Origin: Massospora cicadina
Lineage: Eukaryota > Entomophthoromycota > Entomophthoromycetes > Entomophthorales > Entomophthoraceae
NCBI GenBank assembly: GCA_022478985.1
Contig: JAKSZP010002720.1
Coordinates: 148,551-212,550 of the forward strand
Length of the DNA stretch: 64,000 nt
Direction: 5' to 3'
Within the stretch, counting starts at the first letter, position 1. Each line of letters begins with the position of its first letter. Shown piece after piece: positions 47,208 through 57,861 of this stretch. The notes beneath the pieces are model-generated. The model ran no database searches, was not told the origin of the DNA, and was given only the letters and a program-made list of their open reading frames with translations. The position numbers and the translations under genes are program-made.

Positions 47208-48240
47208 TTGGTGAATTTAAGCGAAAAACTGATGAAGATTAAGAGAAATCAAATCATTGCATTTATTCATTTAATCATGATGGCAGAATTGAGACGATTC
47301 CATGATTTTGGGTCTCTTGAGGAAATGGGATTACCAGCTGGAGCGGCTGAAAGCATCAATTTATTAGTTGATCAAGAGCAGCTCGCAGATCTGCCAGAAG
47401 GACAGAAGGAGGAGGTGCTCAAATTATTTGAGAGATATTGGGAAGTACTCGCTCAGGATGATCATGATTTGGGATGCATACAAGACATAATATACAAAGT
47501 TGACACTGGAGAAAATTTACCAATAAGAATGAGATTAATCTGAAGATTGAAAGCTGCCGAAGTGGTAGTGGAAGATGAGATCAGCAAACTAGTAAAGCAT
47601 GGGCTTCTAGTTCCATCATCAAGTTCCTGGGCAAGCCTGATTTTGATCGTAAAGAAGAAAGATGGATCAAACTAGGTAGTAAATTACTATCCGGAGGCTG
47701 AATAAAATTATGAAGAAGGATTCATATCCCCTACCAAGGATTGATAATGTGCTGGACTGATTAGGAGAAGCGAAGTATTTCTCTACGATGGACCTAATCT
47801 TGGGATACTGGCAGATCGACTTGCCAACAGAAGACCAGGAAAAATGTGTGATTATCACCGCACAGGGGTTATACCAGTTGACTATGTTGCCCCAGGGTCT
47901 TTGTAATGCGCCCCCGACGTTCCAGAGGGCCATGGATGTGATATTAAGCGACCTGAAGTTATTGTGCATCCTGGTATATCTGGACAATATCAATGTGTTC
48001 AGTAGAACATTTACTGATCACCTTCAGCACTTGGAGGAAGTGTTTAAGAGACTGTTCACAGCTAACCTGAAGATCAAGCCACGGAAGTGCTACTTCTTCA
48101 AGAAGGAGCTTGAATTCCTGGTATTTGTGATCAACGCAAATGGATTGCAGCCGCAACCCCAGAAGATAGCAGCTATTGAACAGATGGCTGTGCCAAAGAG
48201 TGTCTGAGACATCCAAGTATTCCTTGGGATAGTTAGATAA
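47208..48240 (+). pseudogene. Gypsy-A reverse transcriptase, catalytic residue mutated
   Basis: The N-terminal segment (HDLGCIQDIIYKVDTGENLPIRMR) is open to 47,543. The fingers (SSSWASLILIVKKKDG) follow with stops. The palm is open at 47,788-48,207, with MLPQGLCNAPPTFQRAMD and YLDNINVFS. The second aspartate of YLDD is asparagine (AAT at 47,986-47,988), a G-to-A change that should inactivate polymerisation. The thumb (FFKKELEFLVFVINANG) is present. Confidence 0.85.
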
Positions 48241-48325
48241 TATAGAAGATTTATTTGGGACTTCACCAAAATAGCTGAGCCTTTATTTCATTTATTAAAT
48301 GATCTGAAAAAAGGATTCATATGGA

Positions 48326-48690
48326 ATGAAGAGGCCCAGGACTCTTTTCGATGAATTATGCCAGTACCTGATAAATTTGCCAATTCTGAAATATCCAAAT
48401 TTCGATTGGGAGTTTATCATTCAAACTGATGCTTCATTGACAGCGATTGGCACCATACTGAGCCAAATAGATGAACTTGGGGACGAACATCTGGTGGTGT
48501 ATGTGAGTCAGAAACTTTCTGCCGTGGAGAGGAATTACACCATAACTGAGCATGAATGCCTTGCGGTCATTTATGCCTGTAAACAGTTTCAGGTGTATGT
48601 CCATGGAATGCACTTTAAGGTGGTGACAGACCACTCTTTGTTGCGTTGGCTGCACAATCTGTGGGAACCTGAAGGATGACTGGCCCAATG
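48326..48690 (+). pseudogene. Gypsy-A RNase H
   Basis: The frame reads FIIQTDASLTAIGTIL, then AVERNYTITEHECLAVIYA and VVTDHSLLRWLHN, the Ty3/gypsy RNase H signature with D, E and D positions visible. It is continuous for 117 codons and ends at a stop just after the domain. It lies directly after reverse transcriptase, as expected in pol. Confidence 0.85.
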
Positions 48691-48859
48691 GGCACTTAAG
48701 CTTCAGGCTTATGATTATGAGAGTCCACCAAGTGGGGGCTTCTCACCAGAACGTGGATGGCTTATCGCGGTTATAAATGGTCCAGTTGGTATATCCACAG
48801 GTGGATGAGCTATTCCAGAGAATGATTGAAGGAAGAGTCAAGGACGAGCCTCGAGAAAT

Positions 48860-49990
48860 CCAAGGTGCGCTTTGAAAAGTGATGGAAAACACCAAGATCA
48901 TGGATGGACAAGTATTCAAGATGATAAACGGGAAATGGCTATTACTACCATTCTGTCAGAGATAGCAGCAATTGTTCAAGCTGCTCATAAGGTTGTTGGG
49001 CACAGAGGCCTGAGAAAAATGACTGACCATATTTGCCAGTATTATTACTGGGAATCAATTAATTATGATTTTGTGGACCATCTGATTTGTTGCATGGAAT
49101 GCTAACTGCATAAACCACATAAAAATACAACTGAATACCGCCTGGTCCAACGTGGATTTGCATGGCACATGGTGTCTATTGATGTGATGGTACCATTAGT
49201 GATGAGTACAGGAGGAGTGAAATACATCAAAGTAGCCATTGATCATCTGAAAAGATGGGTCAAAACGAAAGCATTAACCTGAGTTGATGCTACCAGTACT
49301 GCGAGATTCATTCTGGATCAAGTGGTATACTGGCATGGATGTTCACAAGTTATACTGAGTGATAATGGGACCAACTTCACATCTCATGTGATCCCAAAGC
49401 TAAATGAAATAATGGGGATCTGGGGAGTCATGTCAGTACCATATCATCTGGAGACAAATGGACTGGTAGAACGGGTTAATGGGATGCTGGCCGCGACGCT
49501 GAGGAAGCTAGTTGCAGGGAGAACTTCCGTGTAGGGAATGTACCTGAGTTCGGTAATGTTTGCCTACAACATCAATCATCATATGGCAACGGAGAAAGAT
49601 TCCGTTTTGATTACTTTATGGGAGGAAGGCCGCGTTACCACCAATATTATATTTGATAGTAGAACTTACGTTGGGGATGAATACCAAACAATACCTGAAC
49701 TAACTGACGAGTATCCTGATTGATATGCAATTGCAAGCATTTGATACTACCTTAAAGAAAAGGATATGAGCGAAATTGACAGTTGATAAGAACTGACCGC
49801 CATTAGAAGAGTATTGAATAGGAGAAAGAGTTGCCTATTGTGATACGCATGGTTTTAAATGAAGAAACAAGTTGGATGCATTATGGTTGGGTCCGTTTAA
49901 GTAATCACCAAGATGGCAACCAATGCTTATTCCATCAAGAATCTCTTGGATGGAAGAGTAGTAAATTGAATCCACACTAAGTATTTAAAG
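48860..49990 (+). pseudogene. Gypsy-A integrase, triad present but frame broken
   Basis: The zinc-binding domain (AAHKVVGHRGLRKMTDH, ICCMEC) is at 48,950-49,105. The core has D (SIDVMVPL, 49,181), D (LSDNGTNF, 49,361) and E (NGLVERVNG, 49,469), with 35 residues between the last two, the standard D-D-35-E. Stops at about 49,103, 49,281 and 49,532 break it. The C-terminal end reaches RVVN and KYLKRWIE at about 49,960-49,998. Confidence 0.83.
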
Positions 49991-50181
49991 CGATGGATTG
50001 AAGCAAAAAAAAGCCGATATGTTTTTATAAATCTTTTTTATTGGTTGTCCTCAGTGCGGGGATGATTCCGCCTATGTTGCCTCTTGGGGGAGGGAGGATG
50101 GATTGCGGTAGGAAGAAATAGTCCATCAAAGTTGATATGTGATTGGACACTTGCAAGGGCGAGACCTACGCGAAACCACGT

Positions 50182-50450
50182 TCATTGAGATGATACTGAG
50201 CCCTGAGAGAATGCGACTAGGGGAAGGGAAATGGATATGTTGGAAGAAGCCAATTGCAAAACCCCAGAGTGGGGAGGAAAACAGCAATAAAGGAAGAGGA
50301 AATTGGTGAATAACCCTGAGTAATCCCAATAAGGCACCAGCGCCGGAAGATTTGTCTTGAGTGCCTGCTGATGGGCCTCATCAAGAACACCAGACATGTG
50401 AGCCAGCAGCAAAGAAGGAATACTCAAGGGGGGTTGTCAAATCATGCCCC
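50182..50450 (-). CDS. Antisense block III of gypsy-A
   Basis: This is the counterpart of A' 24,115-24,345. It reads SIPSLLLAHMSGVLDEAH and is open to 50,182. Agreement with A' is strongest over the AHMSGVLDE stretch, and differences there are silent. It lies in a different frame from block II in both copies. No known domain. Confidence 0.45.
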
Positions 50451-51214
50451 CAATCAATGCCATCAATGGAAGATAGCAATGAGAAGCTCCTGAGAAGAGG
50501 TAGTCATGCAAAGAGCGGATTGCATCTTGTAAACAATGACTATGGGCTTTGCGGAAGCTGAAGCTGAACAACCAATGAAAGTCAGGTGAGGCTGGAAGCT
50601 TCATTGACCAACTTCAAAGAACTTGTCTGGCAAAGTGGAGAGCATAAGCGGCAGTATCCTGATCCAGAAGGTTGTTCAGATCCGAGGGATTTAGCACTAA
50701 TGACAATTCCTTGGTGACTTGCGCTTGAAGTTCAGCATAGGGTAGCTCAGAATAAATGCTGTTCCCAATTGAAAGAGCAGAAACCAGCACCACGGGTTGG
50801 CAAAATTGACTGATTCAGAAGAGGAACTCAGGGAGCAAATCTGACATGGCCAGGAATGAATGATCTAAAGCAGTCAGCATAACCTCCAGAGCATCAACAA
50901 TGATGTTCAGAGCCTCAGTGAAAGGAGCTGAATCCAGAAGGGTTTCAAAGTCCAACTTGGGGATTGACTGTAAGGGAAGAGCCAGTCGAGAGTTATTCAA
51001 AAATGATGGCACGCCTAGTTTTGGAGGGATTGGATACTGTTTCTGATATTTTGATGGAAGGACTAGCCCCTTGCGCCAGACTAGATGTATGAGTCCTGGA
51101 AGGACCATAGAAGAGGTTCCATCGAGCATCCTGACTCATCCACTGGAAGAGGCGGAGGTCCAAATCTGACAGACTGTTCAGAAGTTGCTGATAACGAGAT
51201 TCTGAGTTTGACAT
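50425..51214 (-). CDS. Antisense block II of gypsy-A: unknown accessory protein
   Basis: The ATG at 51,214 gives MSNSESRYQQLLNSL, colinear with A' 25,109. An extra A near 50,998 shifts the frame. The rest (LDFETLLDSAPF, SDLLPEFLF, IGNSIYSELPYAELQAQVTK, LNPSDLNNLLDQDTAAYAL) matches A' closely. Homology continues past the A' stop (FSFSFRKAHSH, LQDAIRSLHDYLF, LPLMALIGGMI) to about 50,430. The intact ancestor would be roughly 260-290 residues. It is on the strand opposite to pol and lies after integrase. I do not recognise the protein. Confidence 0.55.
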
Positions 51215-51242
51215 ATGAGAAGGACTAGAGGGGGATGTTGGA

Positions 51243-51250
51243 CTTATATA
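51243..51250 (-). promoter_or_regulatory. TATA-like box before antisense block II (A)
   Basis: The minus strand reads TATATAAG about 30 bp before the ATG at 51,214. The A' copy keeps CATATAAG in the same place. Confidence 0.35.
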
Positions 51251-51452
51251 GAAGTTGACATTATGCACCCTACAATCCATTAGGCTCTAATTTTGGGATT
51301 TTAAATTCATAAAATTAATGAAATAAGCTTTCTGAGGGAAGGATTAAGAACGACTTACAGCCAAAAGGTTATGATTGAAATAATGAAGGTGAACATAAAT
51401 AAGTATTCTTAATCAAGTCACAAAATGAACATCGATGGCAAGAGTCTCCTGT

Positions 51453-51770
51453 CTAGGATGAGGAGAGAATCAGGAATTTGAGGATGCCGGACCAAGAAAC
51501 CTGGATATGACAGTAGGTCATATACCCTGATGGGGGGAAAACTGAATCCCAGGAAAAGTTATCATCATGAGTAAATTGATCAGCACGGCATGACAAGAGG
51601 TTGTGGGGACCGCGCTCTGAGTAGGCGGTAGTGAGGAGGAAGAGGAGGAATGCCATATTCCAAAGGTCATCCTGAGCAGCATTGAGTATTGACGAGTGTA
51701 CTCCACCTGAACCAATGAAGTATTTGACCAGGTGTCTGAAGCAGTGTTCTCATGCCCCAGTCCTTTTCTC
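51453..51770 (-). CDS. Antisense block I of gypsy-A
   Basis: The minus strand reads KYFIGSGGVHSSILNAAQD, then FLLFLLTTAYSERG and LLSCRADQFTHDD. It is the homologue of A' 31,723-31,990. Differences between copies are often silent in this frame. A TGA precedes EHCFRHL in both copies, so no start codon is obvious. It may be an exon. Confidence 0.4.
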
Positions 51771-51783
51771 ATTGGAAATCTAA

Positions 51784-51798
51784 GCAAGAGGGGGGATA
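51784..51798 (+). promoter_or_regulatory. Polypurine tract of gypsy-A
   Basis: The sequence gcaagaggggggata sits immediately before the right LTR. It is the plus-strand primer expected in an LTR retrotransposon and matches the A' tract before 32,041. Confidence 0.75.
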
Positions 51799-52962
51799 TG
51801 TTGGGATTTTTGCCCATATTCTCAGCCTGCTATATTACCTGGTATCACTAGGGGAAAAATTCCTTAAAGCGAAGTAATTTGAAAATTGGTTGACCCAAAT
51901 TTTGGAGGAACTACTTTCAGGGGATTTTAGTATATTTGTCTGGTCATATCCATTGGGGATTGATCTGGATGAATACCTAATATATTATTGGGCAGAGCGG
52001 CTGACAAAATAGGGGCATTTGATAGTAATTAACTATCAGGTGTACCAATTGGGATTGGTCAGGTTTCATTACCAACTGATTGGGAATGTTTAATGAGTTG
52101 CGAGGCGAGTGATGCCACCTGCAACTAATGAATCGATTGGTTGGTGAAGTGACCTGCCATAATTGGTAAAAAGTCCCATTACCTAAGCAGGTCACTAGCC
52201 AATTATGGTTGATTCGCTTGGATTGAGAGGAAAACGTTAGGGACACATTTCTGACTCTTTCTGTTTGAGGTCTCAAGAATGTCCAATATCAGAATCCTAG
52301 CCAGGCTGGGGAAGACCATTGCTTTTGAGACGAGGAAGGGTGATTCAATGGCAATGGCTGCCATTTCATTGAAGAGGTGTCAACCGAGGGTTAGACGGCT
52401 GAATCCCCTATAAATTCCCTAGGATTCACTCTAATAATGGATAGATAAAAAACATAGTTAAAAACACATATACACTTATACATTACTACTTTAGAACATT
52501 ATTAGTTTTATTGTAGATTCGGTAATAGTTAGACTATTAGCATCTAGCGTGAAGATTCCATCTCAAGGATGTTATTGCAGAAGGCAATAATTGGTAGAAT
52601 CTCAGAGAATAGAGATCTGAGCGGGGATCTAAAGATGAAGGGAACCACGGCTAAGGGATTACTGCTGACTGTGTGTTGGGCCAAAGGAGACTGCCATCAG
52701 AGGATCTGCACAAAGATTGAGTGGACAGGATTACATGGAATGAATCCCTATGAGTATGATATCAAGTATTAATTGGAAATACCAGCTGAAGCGTTGGACC
52801 TGAAAATAATTCTAACATAACTATGGATAATAGTCGTCATACTATTATCAGATTATATATATATCCTTATAATGCAAGGTGCACGAGGAAATCAAACTTT
52901 TGCAGTAGAAAGATTACTAGGGTTGACCTCCGATAATTAACCCAATGGAGTAAATTTTTACA
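51799..52962 (+). repeat. Right LTR of gypsy-A
   Basis: The 1,164-bp LTR (TGTTGGG...TTTTTACA) pairs with the split left LTR. Long runs are identical between the two (for example 52,120-52,240 against 38,670-38,790), so A is younger than A'. Confidence 0.92.
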
Positions 52963-52967
52963 TGGGG

Positions 52968-53190
52968 TAAAAAAGGTTTTTGATTGTTTGAAAACATCAA
53001 ACAAAAGATACTTGCCCACTAGATAATCCAATAACCCTAGGACCTTCATGGTGTGAATACCTGAGAAGCCCCTCCCCTAACCATACCACCTGGCAAGTAA
53101 CTAAGCTCAAGGTAGTTGGCCAGGTCCTGGTCAATAAAATTCTCAGAGGTTCCAGTATCCACCAAAATCGTAGTTCTGATTTTCCTAAAG
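52968..53190 (-). pseudogene. Gypsy-B1 protease remnant
   Basis: The minus strand reads TTILVDTGTSENFIDQDLANYLEL, with the catalytic DTG at 53,145-53,162, the Ty3 aspartic protease motif. It continues toward 52,968, where gypsy-A interrupts it. The continuation is at 38,345. A TGA near 53,050 interrupts the frame. Confidence 0.7.
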
Positions 53191-54093
53191 GGGATGAAAG
53201 GGTGGCGGTCTATAAAAAATATCCCAAATAATTTTATTTATAGCAGAAAACGCCAACACTTAACCACAAAAATCTTCTTCAGGGTCTAACAAATGCCCAG
53301 GGTACGTTTCTGCATCATAGAATGGAGAGAGATAATTAGCCACTATTACTACTGAGGCCACATATCCCACCATATCTTCAGCTTTTGCATAAACATTTTT
53401 ATATTGAAGATGTAACTACTTCTCCACAGCCTGTGTTCTGAAGATCATGGTATGGATCAAGTGCGGGTTCTCTGGGGTGATCTGGTATACTGAAATGGGT
53501 TCCAAACTAGAGCCACAAGTTTGATAATTTTCTATTTTTATATAAGGAACTAGCGTTATAAAACGCATTTTGAGCCATAAATGACCCTGTACTCAATTCA
53601 GCGGTGGGTTGTGCATTGTTATCCAAGGCCATCACCACCAGGTCCTTCATTGATGATCCCGCCTGCACCATCCAAAATGTGGTGCTGAGAAAAAATCATT
53701 CTAATTAAAGCATTTTGGTCAAATTTTGGGGGAGAGTCAGGGAGTCATGACGCCCAGATTGTGAAACATCCAAATCCACCAGGTATAAGCAAGAAGTGTG
53801 GTTACTTCCCAGTTGGAAGTAGCAAAAATAACACTGAGATGCACCAACCATTAGCAAAATGAGAAAACGGTGGTGAGCACCACTGCAGCCGTGACCAAAG
53901 CTGGCGCACCCAATTCACACTTAGCAAAAGTACCACACAAATAACTCTAGTGCACATAAAATAAGTTGGTTGGTCATCTAATGTCAAAAAGTGTCTGTAA
54001 CTCTCCTGTTCCCAGAGAGGTGGTGTAAGATCCACAGCCAGACCACCATGGAGCCAATCATCAAAATGATGGTAAACAGAGCACCATGGAGGG
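53190..54093 (-). other. Gypsy-B1 5' internal region, mostly lacking gag
   Basis: About 900 bp between protease and primer site, where gag should be. No capsid motif or CCHC knuckle was seen. The part near the LTR (53,840-54,093) matches B2 at 7,400-7,640. A primer-binding site, TGGTGCTCTGTTTACC on the minus strand, lies at 54,071-54,086, seven bases from the LTR. Confidence 0.55.
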
Positions 54094-54871
54094 TGCCAGA
54101 GCCAAATTAGCCCAGGGCAAGGGTGTACAACGAGGTATATAGTAGTTGGTAACAAATAAAAAACAACACTTGGGTGGACCCCAAAAGGGGGGTCCATAAC
54201 CAAGCGGAGATCTGTGCTGGAGTGCTTGGGTACCTTGGTCTGGAGGGTCCAGGGGGCCCAGCGGTGCACCAGATCTGGTAGATATTATTTTAAAATAAAA
54301 TGGCCAACGTTGTAAGAGACCTCCCCAATGAGGTCCATGCGCAGGTTCGCCCAAGGAACCATATTAAAAATTGCTAACTAGTGGGAATTCTTATTAATGA
54401 ATATGGCCAATGAGGAAAGTTGATCTTGAGAACCATACTTTAAACACTGGGAGTTGAGTTGTCAATTGTGGAAAATGGTAACAAGCCTAAGCAAACTAAT
54501 TGGCACACCCTACCATTGGCCAGGGTACTATAGCTCAAGATTGACTGAACTCAAGTTATTGATTGTAGGCCAAGCCATCCTAATTTGGTAATGTTGAAAA
54601 TTGAACAGCTTTTGAACCCCCTTTCTCTGAGCAACTGAATAAAACTGTTGTCACTAATAAGATAGCTAGTGCATTTTAACGCCCTTGCTGTAACACAGGG
54701 CTGAGCTTCATGCATATCTCCTGAACCAACCTGGCATATCTAGCCTGCACCCAGCGTTGGTCTAAGGTATGCTTTAAGTCAGGGAGGTCCTGCAACTTGA
54801 CCTTCTTGGACTCCTGACATCCAGCCTTATCTTTGCAGTTGGTTCCCTCAATTATTTCATGTACCATGACA
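54094..54871 (-). repeat. 5' LTR of gypsy-B1
   Basis: The 778-bp LTR pairs with 33,189-33,963 and on the minus strand runs TGTCATGG...TCTGGCA. It is followed on the right by unrelated DNA (tttataaatt), so this is the outer end of the element. Confidence 0.88.
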
Positions 54872-55059
54872 TTTATAAATTAGAGGCAGACTAGCTGCTG
54901 CCTTAGAATGGGCTTCACGCGAGAAACTAATATTGAAGTACCCTTTAAAAGGGTGAAATTAATAGAATTGGCTGGTCTATACACCAATGTGCCAGAGTTT
55001 CTTTCCGCTTGATCCCACTTTCAAATTAATTTTGATCTGAAAAAGCTAATTAGAACCTT

Positions 55060-56740
55060 CTCAACTTGCTGCAACATCATTTACTGCCAATGACCTTAGC
55101 TCCACCACCTGTCACTCCAATGTGGGGCTGTGGCGCTCCACCCACCAGTATTTACTGCCCGGCAGGCAAACGCATGTGGACTGGCTTGTCCCATCCACCA
55201 AATACATCTAGCTGCTATATCCCTCCAAAGGACTTAGCACACCACCTTGCGCAGGTCACCTAACCTGCCACGATCCCTTATCCCTACCTCAATACACTAT
55301 CCACTTTTGCCTCTGCGTCAAGTACAGAATCTCTTCCCATACATCAACAAAGTGATATTTGAGCTGGCAACTGCTACCTTCGCTCTGGCAGGATTTATAG
55401 ACTTCTGCCCTTATAAGGGCTATTTTGACATAGGCTTTCCCACTGAAGAGGACGCGTCTGCTGCGGCAGCAACGCCCTTAACATACAAAAACACACCAAT
55501 ACCACCACCCAAACACATTTCCCCCATGTATCACACTTGTGGTGATCTTTGCAAACCTTCCCTCACACCTCCCCTTCAAACACTTTATGAGGAGTTGATG
55601 TCAGGGCTGTCAACTTATGGCAAAGACTCATTCACCAATTCATTGTCCCAAGTGGTGCTGAGCGCCTTGCAGCACCTTGGCAATGGCCACCATTACTCCC
55701 CCAGATGAACATGATCCGGCAAATCCCACCATGCGCCTATATCCCATCCACATCCAACCATTTCTTTTGGGCTCACATCAACAATGGCCGCACAGTTTGC
55801 CCCCTCTGCCATGAATTGGACCATATAAAAAAGACATGTTGATACAACTAAACTCTGCAAATACTGCCAACCCCACCCAGGAGGCCACACCAACAGCGTT
55901 TGAGTGGGGAATTTGGCTGTACCACTCTCCCCCAGGTTGTGCGCTCAATGAATTGCCAACAAACTTTAGCAACCCAAACCCACATCGGCCAATTTACACC
56001 CATGCCAACCAATTGGAAGCAGGCTTGGACCCATGTTCAATCCAAAAAACTCCTACCCCCAAAACTTACCCAACCACAGCCACTTATCACTAAATCAATC
56101 CAAGTCAACCAGAATCCCTGGGACTTATTAGATGAACTAACCAATTCTAGTGAAATTGTCCCACCACCAGATTGACCATTTTATTTAAATCCTTATCTGA
56201 ATTCAGACTTTGTGCCCCACTCCCACCCAGACCATATGTCCCAAACCTCATGCTACCCCTTACCAAAGTGACCACCAGCTTGCCAAGGCCACGGTGGCCT
56301 CACCCAAAAGTCACCATCTCTGTGATGCTGTGACAAAACCTGTCACTGAATTTAAAAAGGGGCTGCATACCACCACATTCCTTCCAGATCTCCTTGCTAT
56401 TGAAAAAAATGAAATCACCCGCCTCACTGAAGCTGCTGCCACCGCTGTCAAGCATGTCGCTGCAATGGCAGATTTTTCTCCATCACATGGGTCACCAGAG
56501 CCAACATTGCAAAATTAGCCCATCTCCCTGACGCCCGCATCTAAGCATAAAACCATGTCACCAATCTCATAGATGCTATGCTCCAGGCCCAAATTGTCAA
56601 ATTCAACAATTATCTGCTTTTTCTTGACCCTCATCCCAAGGATGCCCCAACCCCCTTGCTAACAGCACTGATCTGCCTCTTCAATGCTGAGCCTGATGAT
56701 CCACCTGATCCCCCCTCCCTATCCACCATGGTGGGATAAG
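55060..56740 (+). pseudogene. Relic ORF1 of a distant LINE subfamily, with zinc knuckles
   Basis: Broken frames read GYFDIGFPTEEDASAAAAT and LYEELMSGLSTYGKD. These parallel GWLDLGFESKIAADEAAAV and LEQHLKDGLTIYGEI of the main LINE ORF1. Next comes FWAHINNGRTVCPLCHELDH with a complete knuckle C-x2-C-x4-H-x4-C (55,797-55,838, CPLCHELDHIKKTC), matching FWVTVDS then CTHCDAFGHKAHMC. A second cluster (CKYCQPHPGGH) follows at about 55,857. The C-terminal part (56,210-56,515, then to 56,738) is alanine and proline rich. No endonuclease or RT follows, so only an ORF1 segment survives. Confidence 0.6.
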
Positions 56741-57853
56741 CGGCTCACCACTGTGCCACCTGCTTGGTTGTTTTCTCATTTTTATGTGTCTTACTGCTCA
56801 TTTAGGGTGGTTGGCTCATGTTTTGGTTTGGTTAGTTTTTGCAGGTTTTTTTGGTAGTCTGTCCCCAGGTACATGTATCTCAAATATATTCAAAATATAC
56901 ACCACCGTGGCCAGCTTGATGATAGCTGTGCTTGCTTAGGGGAAAAGTCCCATACTCAACCCAAAGGCCAAAATGCAGTTTGCTCCAAGGGAGCTCCAGA
57001 GGGCTTCTGAGCACCACTTGAGAGCGTACAAGGTTGTGTGCTAGGTCCTGAGGTGGGATGTAGTGTCAAGGATTATTTTTGGGGCTAGTTGGGCTAGCTT
57101 GGGGTCATTTCAGTGCAGCTGATAAATACCAGCAGGTGGTGCACTGCCACCCCATGCAGGGCAGCAGGCGTTAATCTAGTCAACCTAGGGTAGGGCTGGC
57201 ACTGGTGAAAAGTGGACAAAGTTATAACTTTTTTTAAATTCCAATCCACTCAACAAAGTGATTGGAGTTAAAGAGAAGGGGGTTTCTTTAGTACTAGATA
57301 GGTGAAAAGCCATTTTCAATATTAAGGGGTTTTGTATGTTTTTCAAGGTTACTACCTTCTCACAATACCTTATTAATTTTCAAGTGTGAACTGACCTTTG
57401 CAGTTGAGATTCAATGCAAAGAGCCACTTCCAACATATGCTTAACTATCCTAATCTAGGATGTGCATCTTTTCCAGAAAGTGGCACATTAACCAGAATTT
57501 TTATGCTTATAGCTTGTAGGTAAACCTTGGCAATCAATACTATCCATCCAGTTTAATCTTTAGATCCTTGTGATCCATAATCCTGATGGCTGGCTGGATC
57601 TCTGCTGAGTGATGCTATCAGTGGAGCGTAATCAATTTTGGTGCACTGTGCATTATAACTATTAAAAAATAATAGATTGTCATTTTTCAAGTACCTTTCA
57701 CTACCCAATTGAACTGACCTGCTTTAATGGCAGATTGAACCAAGGTTTGGGTGCAACTTAGCTAAATAAAAATTTAGTATTAGAATAATTAACTACACCC
57801 TCTGATACCTCTTAAGATTGATCAAGCTGTACTTCTGCCCACCACAGTTTGGC
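56741..57853. other. Anonymous sequence, no gene seen
   Basis: There is no long ORF, tRNA or terminal repeat that I can support. The left part reads TTTTGGTTTGG-like low-complexity DNA. The right part (57,390-57,853) joins 58,414 onward once the hAT MITE is removed. Weak copia-like residues on the minus strand were considered and not accepted. Confidence 0.4.
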
Positions 57854-57861
57854 CTCTAGAA

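Larger units (their letters stand above)
38346..52962 (+). mobile_element. Gypsy-A: most complete Ty3/gypsy copy, with LINE4 in its left LTR
   Basis: This is an LTR element with TG...CA ends and a perfect 5-bp duplication, tgggg, at 38,341-38,345 and 52,963-52,967. It inserted in B1 pol. LTR lengths are 1,163 bp (after removing LINE4) and 1,164 bp. Internal order is primer site, gag with CCHC, protease, reverse transcriptase, RNase H, integrase, then a 1.8-kb region with antisense frames, then a polypurine tract. All sense genes carry stops. Without LINE4 it is about 9.3 kb. Confidence 0.93.
33189..54871 (-). mobile_element. Gypsy-B1: Ty3/gypsy element interrupted by gypsy-A
   Basis: LTRs at 33,189-33,963 and 54,094-54,871 face minus-strand pol genes. 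Order on the minus strand is LTR, primer site, protease, [gypsy-A insertion 38,346-52,962], reverse transcriptase, RNase H, integrase, polypurine tract, LTR. Only about 900 bp separate the primer site from protease, so gag is largely deleted. Stops are frequent. No matching 5-bp duplication is visible at the outer ends, because the left end leads into B2. Confidence 0.85.

Noticed and set aside
53802..54354. Minus-strand 155- and 97-codon frames at the gypsy-B1 LTR edge as genes
   Set aside because: They run from the LTR into the primer-binding region and the matching B2 DNA does not keep the same frame.
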